A DNA stretch of 64,000 nt. Origin: Oceanobacillus neutriphilus. GTDB lineage: Bacteria > Bacillota > Bacilli > Bacillales > Amphibacillaceae. Of this stretch, positions 7,578-15,988 are shown one piece after another (the stretch's first letter is position 1; each line of letters opens with the position of its first letter). The DNA is taken from the NCBI RefSeq assembly GCF_014645515.1, contig NZ_BMLW01000013.1, forward strand, positions 109,203-173,202, in the 5' to 3' direction. The notes beneath the pieces are model-generated. The model had not been told where the DNA came from. It ran no database searches and saw only the letters and a program-made list of their open reading frames with translations. Both the position numbers and the translations under genes were made by a program.

Positions 7578-8384
7578 TTAATCTTGCCACAAAAAGCTAT
7601 AAATCAATTTATCAATTTGCTGGCTTTCATGCATAGCACTGTGTGTCAGCTGCGGATCATCAATAATTGTCTCTTTATAATTTTGTTCTGGTATTATATT
7701 CCTTAGCGTTTTTACACTTTCCGGCACGGCAACAGTATCACCTGTACTGGCTATATTGTACACATTAACATCTGCCGGAAACATATTCTCCCGCAATACA
7801 TTTAGGGCGGGAGAGTCAGGTCTTAAATCATCTGCAGCTTCATCCTGATGTAATTCAAAATAAGCTTCATTATAAATACCATCAAACGGACTGCCGATTG
7901 CAACAAGCTTATTTACTGTTGGATAACCATTTAGCGGATACTCCATCGTATACTTCACTGCCAAAATACCACCCATAGAATGGCCTACCAGATTAACCTC
8001 TTCCACACGATAGTTTTCCTTCAGGTCGAGAAGCACATTGGCAATCCATTCTGTACTGTCCTGAAAGCTTGCACGGTTGTCTTCCAGAACAATCTGTACA
8101 AACGTCGGCGCGTATCTCCCTTTATTTAAATTATAATCAATTATATTACCGTCCTTTTGAACATAGTAAACAAAACCTTTATTTCCCCACTGGTACGTAT
8201 TTTCAAAGCGGTCAAGCATATATCCAAATGAATTTTCCGTTCCTTTGTAGCCATGTATAAAAACAGTCGGTGCTCCCGTATAATCTTCTGCCTGTGTTTG
8301 ATTCTTCTGATAGAAATAAAAACCTGAAGCAATACCGGCCACAATTACTATACTCAAAACAAAACCTGCTATCTTCTTACTCAT
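7578..8384 (-). CDS. DUF915-type alpha/beta hydrolase, membrane-anchored
   Basis: An N-terminal hydrophobic segment (residues 5-25) anchors or exports the protein. The hydrolase fold carries the oxyanion-type motif FIHGYKGTENSFGYML and the nucleophile elbow GHSMGG with Ser136. A late His is in LTHSAMHES. Cell-surface hydrolases of the DUF915 family have this layout. The substrate is unknown. AGGGAACG lies upstream of the ATG. It stands alone, 51 bp downstream of the murB start. Confidence 0.8.
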   Translation of the reverse strand: MSKKIAGFVLSIVIVAGIASGFYFYQKNQTQAEDYTGAPTVFIHGYKGTENSFGYMLDRFENTYQWGNKGFVYYVQKDGNIIDYNLNKGRYAPTFVQIVLEDNRASFQDSTEWIANVLLDLKENYRVEEVNLVGHSMGGILAVKYTMEYPLNGYPTVNKLVAIGSPFDGIYNEAYFELHQDEAADDLRPDSPALNVLRENMFPADVNVYNIASTGDTVAVPESVKTLRNIIPEQNYKETIIDDPQLTHSAMHESQQIDKLIYSFLWQD

Positions 8385-8591
8385 GTATTTCGTTCCCTCG
8401 ATTTCTTTTGTAAATCTATGTTTGCATCATTGTCAAAAATACATAGCTATTATAACATCCCTATCTTGTTAAGACATCTTTTCAGATGAAGAAAAATTGG
8501 CAAGTCAAGCCAAAAAGTGCAGGGCTGTCCTAACTGAAAAAGTGACCGGCATTACGGGCCCATCAAAAATATACACTATTATTTTGGAGTG

Positions 8592-8640
8592 CAAAAAAAA
8601 GCAAATAGAATCTGCTTTTATAAACAGCATTCTATTTGCT
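8592..8640 (-). terminator. Terminator of the zinT-like gene
   Basis: Arms GCAAATAGAAT (8601-8611) and ATTCTATTTGC (8629-8639) form an 11-bp stem. On the minus strand it is followed by TTTTTTTTGC, right behind the stop at 8649. The rest of 8385-8600 shows nothing recognisable. Confidence 0.8.
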
Positions 8641-8648
8641 TTCACTCA

Positions 8649-9695
8649 TTAATGAGCAATCAGTTCATGAACAATCTCATCCGTATCTAAATCAGATGGA
8701 TAATATGTCGGCCAATGATCCATTTCCTCTAATAAGTCGGCATTGTCATCTCCCATATACAAATGGAAGTGCCATGATTCACCAGGAGCGATTCCATGGT
8801 CGCTGAATTGGATATATGCTGGCAGGTTTTCATCCGCATCTCCTTCTAATTCAAAAATATAACGGACACCGCGGTTTCCAGCTTCATATTCAAGAATTTC
8901 ATAACTGTCATAGGCATACGTTCCTGTGTGCTCTTCGCCATTTTGGTAAAACGTAATTTCATCCCCTTCAATAACAATACGCTCTACATCTGTTTCATAG
9001 CCAGTGGTATAATAATCTTTATATTCATCTGCTGTCATATCGTCACTTTCTTCTGCTTTATGCTCAAATACTTCATCTAAAGAACCATCTTCTAAATATG
9101 GATAGATGGATTGCCAATCACCTTCCCAATCAGCCAATGGACGATCTTCTACCTGCTCGTCTTCAAAATATCCTTCATAGATTTGCTGGCTCTCCTCATC
9201 ATCTCCATGATGGTGATGATGTCCATGCTCATGGTCATCGATTGTAATTTCTGTCACAGGAGATTTGGCAACAGGCTCATGATCGCCATCATAAAGAACG
9301 GCAAGAACCTCCTGCCCGTCTACTTCTGCATCACCAATATAAGAGTCCTCATATTGATCTTCTGCCACAACCCATTCCTCTTCAGAAGAATCACGTATGT
9401 ACCAATGCCAATGATCAAAGTCCTCTTCTGTTACTGCTTCTAATTTAAAAACATCACCTGTATGGTAATGGTCGGATAAACCTTCAATTTGTATATTTTC
9501 TGGTACATCATCAAAGGAAACAGCTTCGTCCCCATGATCGTGATCATGCTCTTCTTCATGATTCCCTTCTGCCTCTTCCTGGCTATCTGTTCCTTCCTCC
9601 TGACTGTCTGCTTCGTCATTTCCCGATTGACAGCCGGCTATAAATAGAAAACTAAATAAGGCTAAAATAATTCCTAATTGCCAAAACCTCTTCAT
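8649..9695 (-). CDS. ZinT-family zinc-binding lipoprotein with His-rich linkers
   Basis: This 348-residue exported lipoprotein has the lipobox LFIAGC (Cys22). An acidic, His-bearing linker (EEHDHDHGD) comes first. A domain of about 110 residues follows, with repeated DHYHTGD and DHWHWYIRD motifs, then a second His tract (EHGHHHHHGDD). The C-terminal ZinT/YodA domain (from about residue 170) includes PLADWEGDWQSIYPYL, SWHFHLYMG and DHWPTYYPS, with the metal-binding histidines. ZinT proteins capture zinc outside the cell. A tandem Zur-type operator covers the promoter, which agrees. The N-terminal extension may be a second metal-binding module. Confidence 0.88.
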   Translation of the reverse strand: MKRFWQLGIILALFSFLFIAGCQSGNDEADSQEEGTDSQEEAEGNHEEEHDHDHGDEAVSFDDVPENIQIEGLSDHYHTGDVFKLEAVTEEDFDHWHWYIRDSSEEEWVVAEDQYEDSYIGDAEVDGQEVLAVLYDGDHEPVAKSPVTEITIDDHEHGHHHHHGDDEESQQIYEGYFEDEQVEDRPLADWEGDWQSIYPYLEDGSLDEVFEHKAEESDDMTADEYKDYYTTGYETDVERIVIEGDEITFYQNGEEHTGTYAYDSYEILEYEAGNRGVRYIFELEGDADENLPAYIQFSDHGIAPGESWHFHLYMGDDNADLLEEMDHWPTYYPSDLDTDEIVHELIAH

Positions 9696-9715
9696 ATAGA
9701 CACTCCTTTCATTAT

Positions 9716-9780
9716 ACGTAATGATTACGTTTCGTAACGATTACGATTTAAATTATACATAGGTGCCTATTAATGGTCAA
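9716..9780 (-). promoter_or_regulatory. SigA promoter with tandem Zur boxes
   Basis: On the minus strand TTGACC (9775-9780) and TATAAT (9752-9757) are 17 bases apart. Two adjacent palindromes follow: TCGTAACGATTACGA (9732-9746) and ACGTAATGATTACGT (9716-9730). Both match the Bacillus Zur consensus TCGTAATNATTACGA closely. They lie over the likely start point, an arrangement expected to repress when zinc is plentiful. Confidence 0.88.
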
Positions 9781-10135
9781 GAGATTTTTTCCCTATTTAA
9801 AAATCTCATTCTGTTTCTAATTGATTTACAAGCTTTATTAGATACTGAGGAGGGTCTATTTTTTACCCTGTTAAATGAAATACTAGAAAGAACATTGAAA
9901 TCATGTTTTGTCTCTAAAAGCGTAATATTGTCATATTGTATATTATGGAATGAACAAATAAATTGGCATTATGCTCTGCTTCTAATAAGGGGGAGAAAAG
10001 CTGAGGACTCTTATGAATCCTCCATTTTCTAAAATCCAACAAAAAGTTGTACACATAAGTTAATAGCTGGCAACTGGTATAATTCCCCAAAAAAACAAAC
10101 CATTTGCTTTGATATCAGCTAAATTAAATACAATT
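9781..10135. other. Intergenic stretch without recognisable content
   Basis: An 89-codon frame (9763-10032, plus strand) begins inside the ZinT promoter and has no ribosome site or recognisable motifs. I see no gene, strong hairpin or repeat in this stretch between divergent/tandem units. Confidence 0.5.
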
Positions 10136-11551
10136 TCAAGTATATTTGTTTATCTGTTTCTTTTTCACAAATAAAGAGAAAAACAACCCAATTAATGCAA
10201 AAGTCATAATAAAAACAAATGTATATTTTGTTCCTGCAGCTAATAATTCTTCAGACGTCGATTCAGGGAATTTATCAACAAACAAATTTTGACCACTAAC
10301 CATTAGTGTAATGGCGATAACAGTGCCTATTGAACCAGCTATTTGCTGTAAGGTATTCATCACAGCTGAACCATCTGCATAAAGGTTTCTTGGGAGTTGA
10401 TTTAACCCATTTGTTTGGGCAGGCATAATAATCATCGATATCCCTAAGAACAATATCATGTATGCTGTAACTACTTGCCAAATGGGGGTAGTAGCTGTAA
10501 TAGTTAAAACAAAAGATAGATTCGCTACAAACACTAGAAAGAAACCTAATATTAAAAATTTCTTCGCACCAAATTTATCAAACAATGAACCGACAATTGG
10601 TGACATAAGTGCATTTAAAACATTACCTGGCAGTAACATTAATCCAGCCATTGCTGCACTAAAAAGTAAAGCGCCCTTTAAATACATTGGTAATAGAATT
10701 CCAGTAGATAGAATGACAAGCATTCCTAGAAATAATAAGACAGTTCCTAATGTGAACATTGGATATTTAAAAACGCTTAAATTCATCATTGGTTCAGTCA
10801 TTTTGAATTGACGCCATACAAATATTACAAGTGCCAATATACCTGTTAATAGTGGTAATAACACAAGCAATGAAGAAAGTGATTTTTCAGCCATTGTACT
10901 AAGTGCGTAAATAAATAGACCAAAACCAATAGTCGATAAGAAAATAGATATGAAATCAATTTTTGGTTTTGTAATGTCTGATACATTTTCAATTTTTGAT
11001 ACTCCAAAAATCAAAAGTAATAAATAAAAAACGAAGCTAATCCAAAAAATATAGCTCCAATGGAGTGCTGTCACAATAAAACCAGAAAGTGTCGGACCAA
11101 TTGCTGGAGCTGTTGTAATAACAAGTCCCATCATTCCCATAACAATTCCCCGGCGGTGCATTGGGAAAATTAATAAGATAACATTCATCATAAGTGGTAA
11201 TATTATCCCCGTTCCCATAGCTTGAATAACTCGTCCCATTAATAACATTTGAAAATTTGTTGAGATTCCAGCAAAAATTGTACCTATAATTGAAAGGATC
11301 AATCCTGCAATAACTAATTTTCTTGTTGAAAACCACTTTATTAGGAGTGCAGATATCGGTACTAAAACCCCTAATGTTAATAAATACCCTGTTGTTAACC
11401 ATTGTACTGTTGCGGGAGAAATTGAAAATTCGTCCATAATATTTGAAAGTGCCATATTTAACGCTGTCTCACTAAATAACCCTACAAATGCGCCAGCAAT
11501 TAACACAAACGCCATCGTTTTAGGTTTTTTTACTTGAATATGATTTTCCAT
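10136..11551 (-). CDS. MFS drug efflux transporter, DHA2 (14-helix) type
   Basis: This 471-residue membrane protein has about 14 helices. It carries the DHA signatures LTTGYLLTLGVLVPISALL, GRVIQAMGTGIILPL (motif C region) and PAIGPTLSGFI, as in EmrB/LmrB-like proton-drug antiporters. It is the second gene behind an NAD(P)-binding SDR and an Rrf2-controlled promoter, so it probably exports a compound that also triggers the regulator. AAAGGAA precedes the ATG by 8 bases. The substrate is not predictable. Confidence 0.85.
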   Translation of the reverse strand: MENHIQVKKPKTMAFVLIAGAFVGLFSETALNMALSNIMDEFSISPATVQWLTTGYLLTLGVLVPISALLIKWFSTRKLVIAGLILSIIGTIFAGISTNFQMLLMGRVIQAMGTGIILPLMMNVILLIFPMHRRGIVMGMMGLVITTAPAIGPTLSGFIVTALHWSYIFWISFVFYLLLLIFGVSKIENVSDITKPKIDFISIFLSTIGFGLFIYALSTMAEKSLSSLLVLLPLLTGILALVIFVWRQFKMTEPMMNLSVFKYPMFTLGTVLLFLGMLVILSTGILLPMYLKGALLFSAAMAGLMLLPGNVLNALMSPIVGSLFDKFGAKKFLILGFFLVFVANLSFVLTITATTPIWQVVTAYMILFLGISMIIMPAQTNGLNQLPRNLYADGSAVMNTLQQIAGSIGTVIAITLMVSGQNLFVDKFPESTSEELLAAGTKYTFVFIMTFALIGLFFSLFVKKKQINKYT

Positions 11552-11592
11552 AAAAAAATTCCTTTCATAAAGAAACCAGTCTGAATAATAAA

Positions 11593-11616
11593 GTTCGATT
11601 AGAACTCTAATCGAAC
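11593..11616 (-). terminator. Hairpin between SDR and MFS genes
   Basis: A perfect 10-bp stem GTTCGATTAG/CTAATCGAAC with a 4-base loop is flanked by outer CAGTCT/AGACTG arms. The minus-strand tail is TTTATTATT. It may act as a weak terminator or mRNA stabiliser that sets the SDR:MFS ratio. Confidence 0.55.
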
Positions 11617-11641
11617 CTTACTTTGAGACTGTAATCCTTAA

Positions 11642-12280
11642 CTATTCGTTTTCACCGACAACAGTAAAACGCTCATTTATATGCTGTGGATTTTCAATTT
11701 CATCTAAAATTGCAATTGCGTAATCAGCGTAACTGATATAGCTTTCCCCTTTTGAATTGAAAAGAAGTTGATCTTTTCCTACTTTATAAGCGCCTGTTCT
11801 TTTTCCTTCTGCGTCGAATACAAGAGCAGGGCTAATAAATGTCCAATTAATACCGGTGGTTTCCTGTAACTCTTGTAAGTTTCGTATTTGTCCTCTCGAT
11901 GTTGGTTTACCGAATTCTGGAATACTAAGTGTATCAACTACCTTTGTAGTTTTACTATCATCAACATAAAGACCACCGGCACCACCGACAATAATGGCCC
12001 TTGTATCCGTTCCCTTTAGTGCCTCAATTAAAGCGTGTCCGGCATCTACATGTATTTGTTCTTCTCCAAGCGGAGCACCAAAAGCATTTACGACTACATC
12101 CAACTGCTTCATATCATCTTGTTTAAGGTCTAATATATTTTTTTCAATTACTGCAACATTCGTATCTTTAAGTTTTGATTTATTCCTTACTATCGCTGTT
12201 ACTTGATGTCCTCTATTAACTGCTTCCTTCAAAATCAGATTACCTGCTCTTCCGCTTGCACCAATAACTCCAATTTTCAT
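11642..12280 (-). CDS. NAD(P)H-binding NmrA/SDR-like reductase (YwnB-like)
   Basis: The start at 12280 follows AAGGAGGATTTTGTT and begins the Rossmann motif MKIGVIGASGRAGN (GxxGxxG, residues 7-12). The product is 212 residues, typical of atypical SDRs that lack the YxxxK pair. VVNAFGAP and IIVGGAGGLYVDD are family stretches. In B. subtilis the similar YwnB is encoded beside the Rrf2 regulator YwnA, the same pairing as here. A role in reducing a quinone or electrophile is inference. Confidence 0.82.
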   Translation of the reverse strand: MKIGVIGASGRAGNLILKEAVNRGHQVTAIVRNKSKLKDTNVAVIEKNILDLKQDDMKQLDVVVNAFGAPLGEEQIHVDAGHALIEALKGTDTRAIIVGGAGGLYVDDSKTTKVVDTLSIPEFGKPTSRGQIRNLQELQETTGINWTFISPALVFDAEGKRTGAYKVGKDQLLFNSKGESYISYADYAIAILDEIENPQHINERFTVVGENE

Positions 12281-12327
12281 AACAAAATCCTCCTTGTAAT
12301 AAAATATCACTTGTAACAATATCAGTT

Positions 12328-12436
12328 ACTTGTAATTATTATAGTTACAAGTAGAATGAATGTCAATTAAAGTAGAAAATTTTACTTTGGTTATTCTTTT
12401 AAGTTATAATAAACTTGTAACCAGTTAAGTTACATG
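12328..12436. promoter_or_regulatory. Divergent promoters with CTTGTAA/TTACAAG operators
   Basis: For the minus strand, TTGACA (12361-12366) and TATAAT (12338-12343) are 17 bases apart. A palindrome with arms ACTTGTAA and TTACAAGT (12328-12352) covers this -10. For the plus strand, TTTACT (12381-12386) and TATAAT (12405-12410) are 18 apart. A related imperfect palindrome ACTTGTAA...GTTACATG (12413-12436) lies just downstream. They are probable binding sites of the divergently encoded Rrf2 protein. Confidence 0.75.
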
Positions 12437-12483
12437 GCGAAATAATAATTCATTTTTATAAAAAAATAAAGAGGTGAGTGAAT

Positions 12484-12930
12484 ATGCCAATCAGCAGTAG
12501 ATTTGCTGTTGGGATTCATATATTAACACTAATTGAAGTAGAAAAAGATAAAGTAATCTCCTCTGAATCTTTAGCAAAGAGTGTTAATACAAACCCAGCT
12601 GTTATCAGAAAGATTATGGGAATGCTAAAAAAAGCAGGATTAATAAATATACAGCCAGGTATTGCCGGGGCACAGCTTGCAAAAGATTTCTCTAAAATTA
12701 CATTACTTGATGTTTATAAAGCAGTTAACGTTGTCAAAGATAAAGAGCTTTTTGCTGTTCATGAAAACCCAAACCCTGATTGTATTGTTGGCAAGAACAT
12801 CCAACACTCTATTGAACAATACTTTTTCAGTGCCCAAACAGCTTTGGAGAAGGTTCTAGAAGATGTGACCATTGAAGATGTAGTAAAGGATATTACTGAA
12901 AAAAGAGAAGGTCAATGGTTAAATGAATGA
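12484..12930 (+). CDS. Rrf2-family transcriptional repressor (YwnA-like)
   Basis: This 148-residue protein has an Rrf2 winged helix at residues 1-65 (SRFAVGIHIL..., then NPAVIRKIMGMLKKAGLI as recognition region). A GxAGAQL wing follows, then a C-terminal dimer helix. Only one Cys (PDCIV) is present, so it lacks the three-cysteine Fe-S cluster set of IscR/NsrR. The ATG at 12484 is preferred over GTG at 12478 because AGAGGTG is better spaced. It faces the SDR-MFS pair across shared operators and probably represses both directions. Confidence 0.88.
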   Translation: MPISSRFAVGIHILTLIEVEKDKVISSESLAKSVNTNPAVIRKIMGMLKKAGLINIQPGIAGAQLAKDFSKITLLDVYKAVNVVKDKELFAVHENPNPDCIVGKNIQHSIEQYFFSAQTALEKVLEDVTIEDVVKDITEKREGQWLNE

Positions 12931-12979
12931 CTAATGTAACCAGAAAAACTTCGATTCGTTTTAAAATTAAAAACTAAGA

Positions 12980-13238
12980 GGTCGGGACAAAAGTTAGTGT
13001 TTAATTCCAAAACGGAACAATGCACAAACGTAGCGCAGGAAATATACGTAGACTCCTGTGGGAGGAAGGCATCGATGGGACATCACAGTGCATCAGCACA
13101 AGGAGGCTCACCTGGTACTGCGATGACTTGTACCACCAAGACCGTAGCTGCCCTCGGAAAGCGAAGTATATTTCCGAAGCGGAAACTCGCTCAATCTATG
13201 TTTGGAATTTGCCAAGTTAAAATACTTCTGTCCCTGCC
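12980..13238. repeat. Structured intergenic repeat, copy R6
   Basis: Nested inverted repeats are present: GGTCGGGACA/TGTCCCTGCC at the ends (8 of 10 paired), AATTCCAAA (13003-13011)/TTTGGAATT (13201-13209), and GGAAATATAC (13038-13047)/GTATATTTCC (13166-13175). The core shares GTAGACTCCT-GGG and GGAAAGCGAAG with the other repeats here, but the stem sequence is different. Two short frames inside it (13020-13254) are not genes. Confidence 0.75.
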
Positions 13239-13276
13239 ACTTTTTAATGTATAAAGATTAAGAAACACCTTAAAGC

Positions 13277-13330
13277 AAGAAAATCTAAAGCTATCATGAT
13301 TAACTATTAAAATAAGCTTTAGATTTTCTT
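13277..13330 (-). terminator. Hairpin terminator behind uspA-type gene
   Basis: A perfect 16-bp stem AAGAAAATCTAAAGCT (13277-13292) / AGCTTTAGATTTTCTT (13315-13330) sits 13 bp from the stop at 13343. T-rich sequence follows on both strands, so it may serve both directions. Confidence 0.75.
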
Positions 13331-13342
13331 CTCCTTCTTAAT

Positions 13343-13777
13343 TTATTTGACAACCAGCACTTTACACTGCGCCTGATGAACAATTTGGCTGCTGACGCTA
13401 CCCAGGAAGAATCTTCCTACTCCTCCCAGCCCCCGGCTGCCTAGAACAATTAATTCTACTTCATTTTCTTTTGCATAATCAATTAGTTGTGAAGCTGGAT
13501 TACGGAAGGTATAATCCATCAGAATATCTGTTTTACACTTAATCCCCGTTTCCTCCAGCTCCTCACGAAAACTTTCAATAGCTGGACGGGCTTCTTCAGC
13601 CAAATCGTTCATAAAACTGCGGGCAAGAGCCACATTTACAGTTGGTCCGCCATTTGAAATAACAGTTACGACATGCAGGACAGCTTTCTCTGCAAGCTCA
13701 ACCTGTTTTTTTGCTTCTTCTACTGCTTTTCTGCTAAGGTCGGATCCGTCATAAGCTACTAAAATATTAAAACTCAT
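13343..13777 (-). CDS. Universal stress protein UspA family
   Basis: This 144-residue cytoplasmic protein has the nucleotide-binding UspA fold. It opens with MSFNILVAYDGSDLSRKA and ends with GSRGLGGVGRFFLGSVS, the G-2X-G-9X-G-S motif of ATP-binding members. GGGGAGGAATAGTA precedes the chosen ATG at 13777; the longer frame has no ribosome site. It is a single-gene unit with its own terminator. Its precise stress role cannot be read from sequence. Confidence 0.9.
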   Translation of the reverse strand: MSFNILVAYDGSDLSRKAVEEAKKQVELAEKAVLHVVTVISNGGPTVNVALARSFMNDLAEEARPAIESFREELEETGIKCKTDILMDYTFRNPASQLIDYAKENEVELIVLGSRGLGGVGRFFLGSVSSQIVHQAQCKVLVVK

Positions 13778-13874
13778 TACTATTCCTCCCCAATTCATAT
13801 TTTCTTCCTATTTATATCGTAACATATCCCTTTAAAAACGTTTACAGATTTATAATAATGTTGAAAAGGCGCCA

Positions 13875-14663
13875 TTATTTAATGGAATGATAATGAACCT
13901 CTTCTCCATTGATACTGCTTATATAGGAAAAGCCGGCATCTGTCAGTATTTCCTTTGCTTCCTTAAAATGAGCAGCAATTTCTTCCGGCCGGTGCGCATC
14001 AGATCCCAATGTGATAATCTCTCCGCCAAGCTCACGATATATCCGCAATATATTTTTACTTGGCAGCGGAGCATCCATGCCATATTTATAGCCGGATGTG
14101 TTTAACTCAATTCCTTTGCCCTCCGAGATAACTAATTTTAATATTTCTTCTATAATATCTGTCGGCAAATGCTCCAGTCCCCCGGATGCGTATCTGCTGA
14201 CCAAATCAAGATGGCCCAGTATATGATAGTTTTTAAAATTCTTTAAGCACGCATAGTATTCTTCAAAATAAACACGGTATGCTTCATCGATGGTTCTATC
14301 CTCAAAAAATTCACCTGAGTGTAAATCCTGTCCATTCGTTGCATGCATAGAACAAATGATAAATTCTGGCTTCAATTGGTCAATAAATTCGGACGTCTCC
14401 TTAAGCACATGCGGTTGTATGCCAACTTCAATCCCTTTACGTATTTGAATTTTATCTTGATATTTCTCCCGTAAACCTTCTAATTTTTTTTGATAAGCTT
14501 CCGGATCAAAACTGAAATCCCATTCCTCATCCGGATAGTCCACATCTAAATGCTCGGTAAATGCAATTTCTTTAAGCCCCTTTTTAATCGCTTCCTGAAT
14601 CATATCCTCCATTGGTGCATCACAATCTGCAGAGAAGCTTGAGTGCATATGAAAATCATACAT
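13875..14663 (-). CDS. hisJ: Histidinol-phosphatase, PHP family, HisJ
   Basis: This enzyme removes phosphate from L-histidinol phosphate, the eighth step of histidine synthesis. The PHP metal site is visible: DFHMHS near the N-terminus, FTEHLD, the Glu in KGIEVG, CSMHAT, LGHLDLV and the C-terminal GSDAHRPEE. The start at 14663 follows AAAGGAG with correct spacing and gives 262 residues. It is divergent from hisZ and completes the pathway, since the operon carries only the dehydratase form of hisB. Confidence 0.93.
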   Translation of the reverse strand: MYDFHMHSSFSADCDAPMEDMIQEAIKKGLKEIAFTEHLDVDYPDEEWDFSFDPEAYQKKLEGLREKYQDKIQIRKGIEVGIQPHVLKETSEFIDQLKPEFIICSMHATNGQDLHSGEFFEDRTIDEAYRVYFEEYYACLKNFKNYHILGHLDLVSRYASGGLEHLPTDIIEEILKLVISEGKGIELNTSGYKYGMDAPLPSKNILRIYRELGGEIITLGSDAHRPEEIAAHFKEAKEILTDAGFSYISSINGEEVHYHSIK

Positions 14664-14682
14664 AAAAGTTGAACTCCTTTCA

Positions 14683-14711
14683 TTGACTTTTTTTCTGAAC
14701 ATTATTATAAT
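14683..14711 (+). promoter_or_regulatory. SigA promoter of his operon
   Basis: TTGACT (14683-14688) and TATAAT (14706-14711) are 17 bases apart. The leader to hisZ is only about 60 bases, with no T-box or His-codon leader peptide visible, so control of the operon must act at the promoter or through enzyme feedback. Confidence 0.8.
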
Positions 14712-14776
14712 ACTAAATAACTTTAATTAGATAAAGCACTAAATTAATAAAGCGTTTAAAATAGAAGGAGAATTTT

Positions 14777-15988
14777 ATGAGAAATAAACAATTGCTTCAT
14801 TCCATGTTCTACCCGAAACAATACGCTAAAAAACGTCATGTTATCCATAAATTAACCAACCGGTTCACAAAATTCGGTTATCAGCAGGTGGAGACACCTG
14901 TTTTTGAGGATTATGATTTATATAATGATGTCCAGGGGACGGTTAATACAGCTGACATGCTAAAGCTGATTGATCCATCTGGAAAAGTGCTTGTTCTGCG
15001 TCCTGATGCAACCATCCCAATTGCCAGACACTATACCCGCCTGCAGGAGAAGGTGGCATCAGGCCGTCTGTCTTATGTGCTTGATATTTTTCGTTCTACT
15101 TTAGAGGAGCGTTCCCGCACCCAGGCAGGCGTAGAGCTGTTCGAAGAACGCACACCTGAAGCGGATGCTGAACTGATTGCATTAGCTGTTACAAGTTTAA
15201 AAGAATTAGAAATTCCTTCTTTTAAAATAGAAATTGGCCATGCGACTTTTTATAAAGAATTATTAAGAGAAGCCAATCTTAACGCTATGCAGCAGAAACA
15301 GCTGGATCAATATATTCAATCCAAAAACATCTCTGAAATTGTTCCTTTTTTAAAAGACCTGGATTTAGATGCTTCTTTAATCGAGAAGCTTCGAAAAATT
15401 CCTATGCTGTACGGCGATGCAAGTCTGGTTATCGATGAAGCAGAGAATATTATCACAACAGACCGCATGCGTGAAGAGCTCGACTATCTGTCAAAAGTGT
15501 ATCAGCTTCTTAAAGACTATCAGGTTGATTCTTACATTTCAATTAACCTTGGACTGATTAACCATATGAATTATTATTCCGGGATTATATTTCAGGGATT
15601 TGCAGAAGGTCTGGGGCAGCCAATTATGATGGGAGGACGCTACGATTATCTGAGCCGCTCCTTTTACCGGGAAATGCCCGCCATCGGCTTTGCCTTTGAG
15701 GTGGATTTACTGGTTGACTTACTCTCCGGTGATTTTACAGAAGAAGAGATTATCGAGCTTCGTTATGAAGCTTCTGAACGCCGGCGTGCATTTCAGCTTG
15801 CTGAAGCATTAAGGACAGCAAATTATACAGTCATTTCCAAATCTGCTAAAGAGGACGAGGAACTCTCTGATTCACCGGGAATATTCGTAAATATTGAAAA
15901 ATTAGTATATAGTAAACAAAAAGAACAAAGGGAATTTAAAACAGAACAGGAATTACTAGATTGGTATTTAAGAAAGGACGTTGAATAA
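14777..15988 (+). CDS. hisZ: ATP phosphoribosyltransferase regulatory subunit HisZ
   Basis: This 403-residue paralogue of histidyl-tRNA synthetase lacks the anticodon-binding domain. It retains class II core motifs such as LRPDATIPIAR, QAGVELF and MMGGRYDYL. It associates with short-form HisG and confers histidine feedback. Its presence fits the 216-residue HisG encoded next. GAAGGAG precedes the ATG. It is the first gene of the nine-gene operon and overlaps hisG by one base (TAATG). Confidence 0.95.
   Translation: MRNKQLLHSMFYPKQYAKKRHVIHKLTNRFTKFGYQQVETPVFEDYDLYNDVQGTVNTADMLKLIDPSGKVLVLRPDATIPIARHYTRLQEKVASGRLSYVLDIFRSTLEERSRTQAGVELFEERTPEADAELIALAVTSLKELEIPSFKIEIGHATFYKELLREANLNAMQQKQLDQYIQSKNISEIVPFLKDLDLDASLIEKLRKIPMLYGDASLVIDEAENIITTDRMREELDYLSKVYQLLKDYQVDSYISINLGLINHMNYYSGIIFQGFAEGLGQPIMMGGRYDYLSRSFYREMPAIGFAFEVDLLVDLLSGDFTEEEIIELRYEASERRRAFQLAEALRTANYTVISKSAKEDEELSDSPGIFVNIEKLVYSKQKEQREFKTEQELLDWYLRKDVE

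Noticed and set aside
9763..10032. 89-codon plus-strand frame between zinT and the MFS gene
   Set aside because: It starts within the Zur promoter, has no ribosome site, odd composition and no recognisable motif.
12997..13254. Two overlapping frames of 66 and 85 codons in repeat R6
   Set aside because: They lie entirely inside a structured repeat with nested stems and have no ribosome site.
14711..14777. Search for a histidine T-box or leader peptide before hisZ
   Set aside because: The leader is too short and contains no AGGTGG-type T-box or His-codon run.
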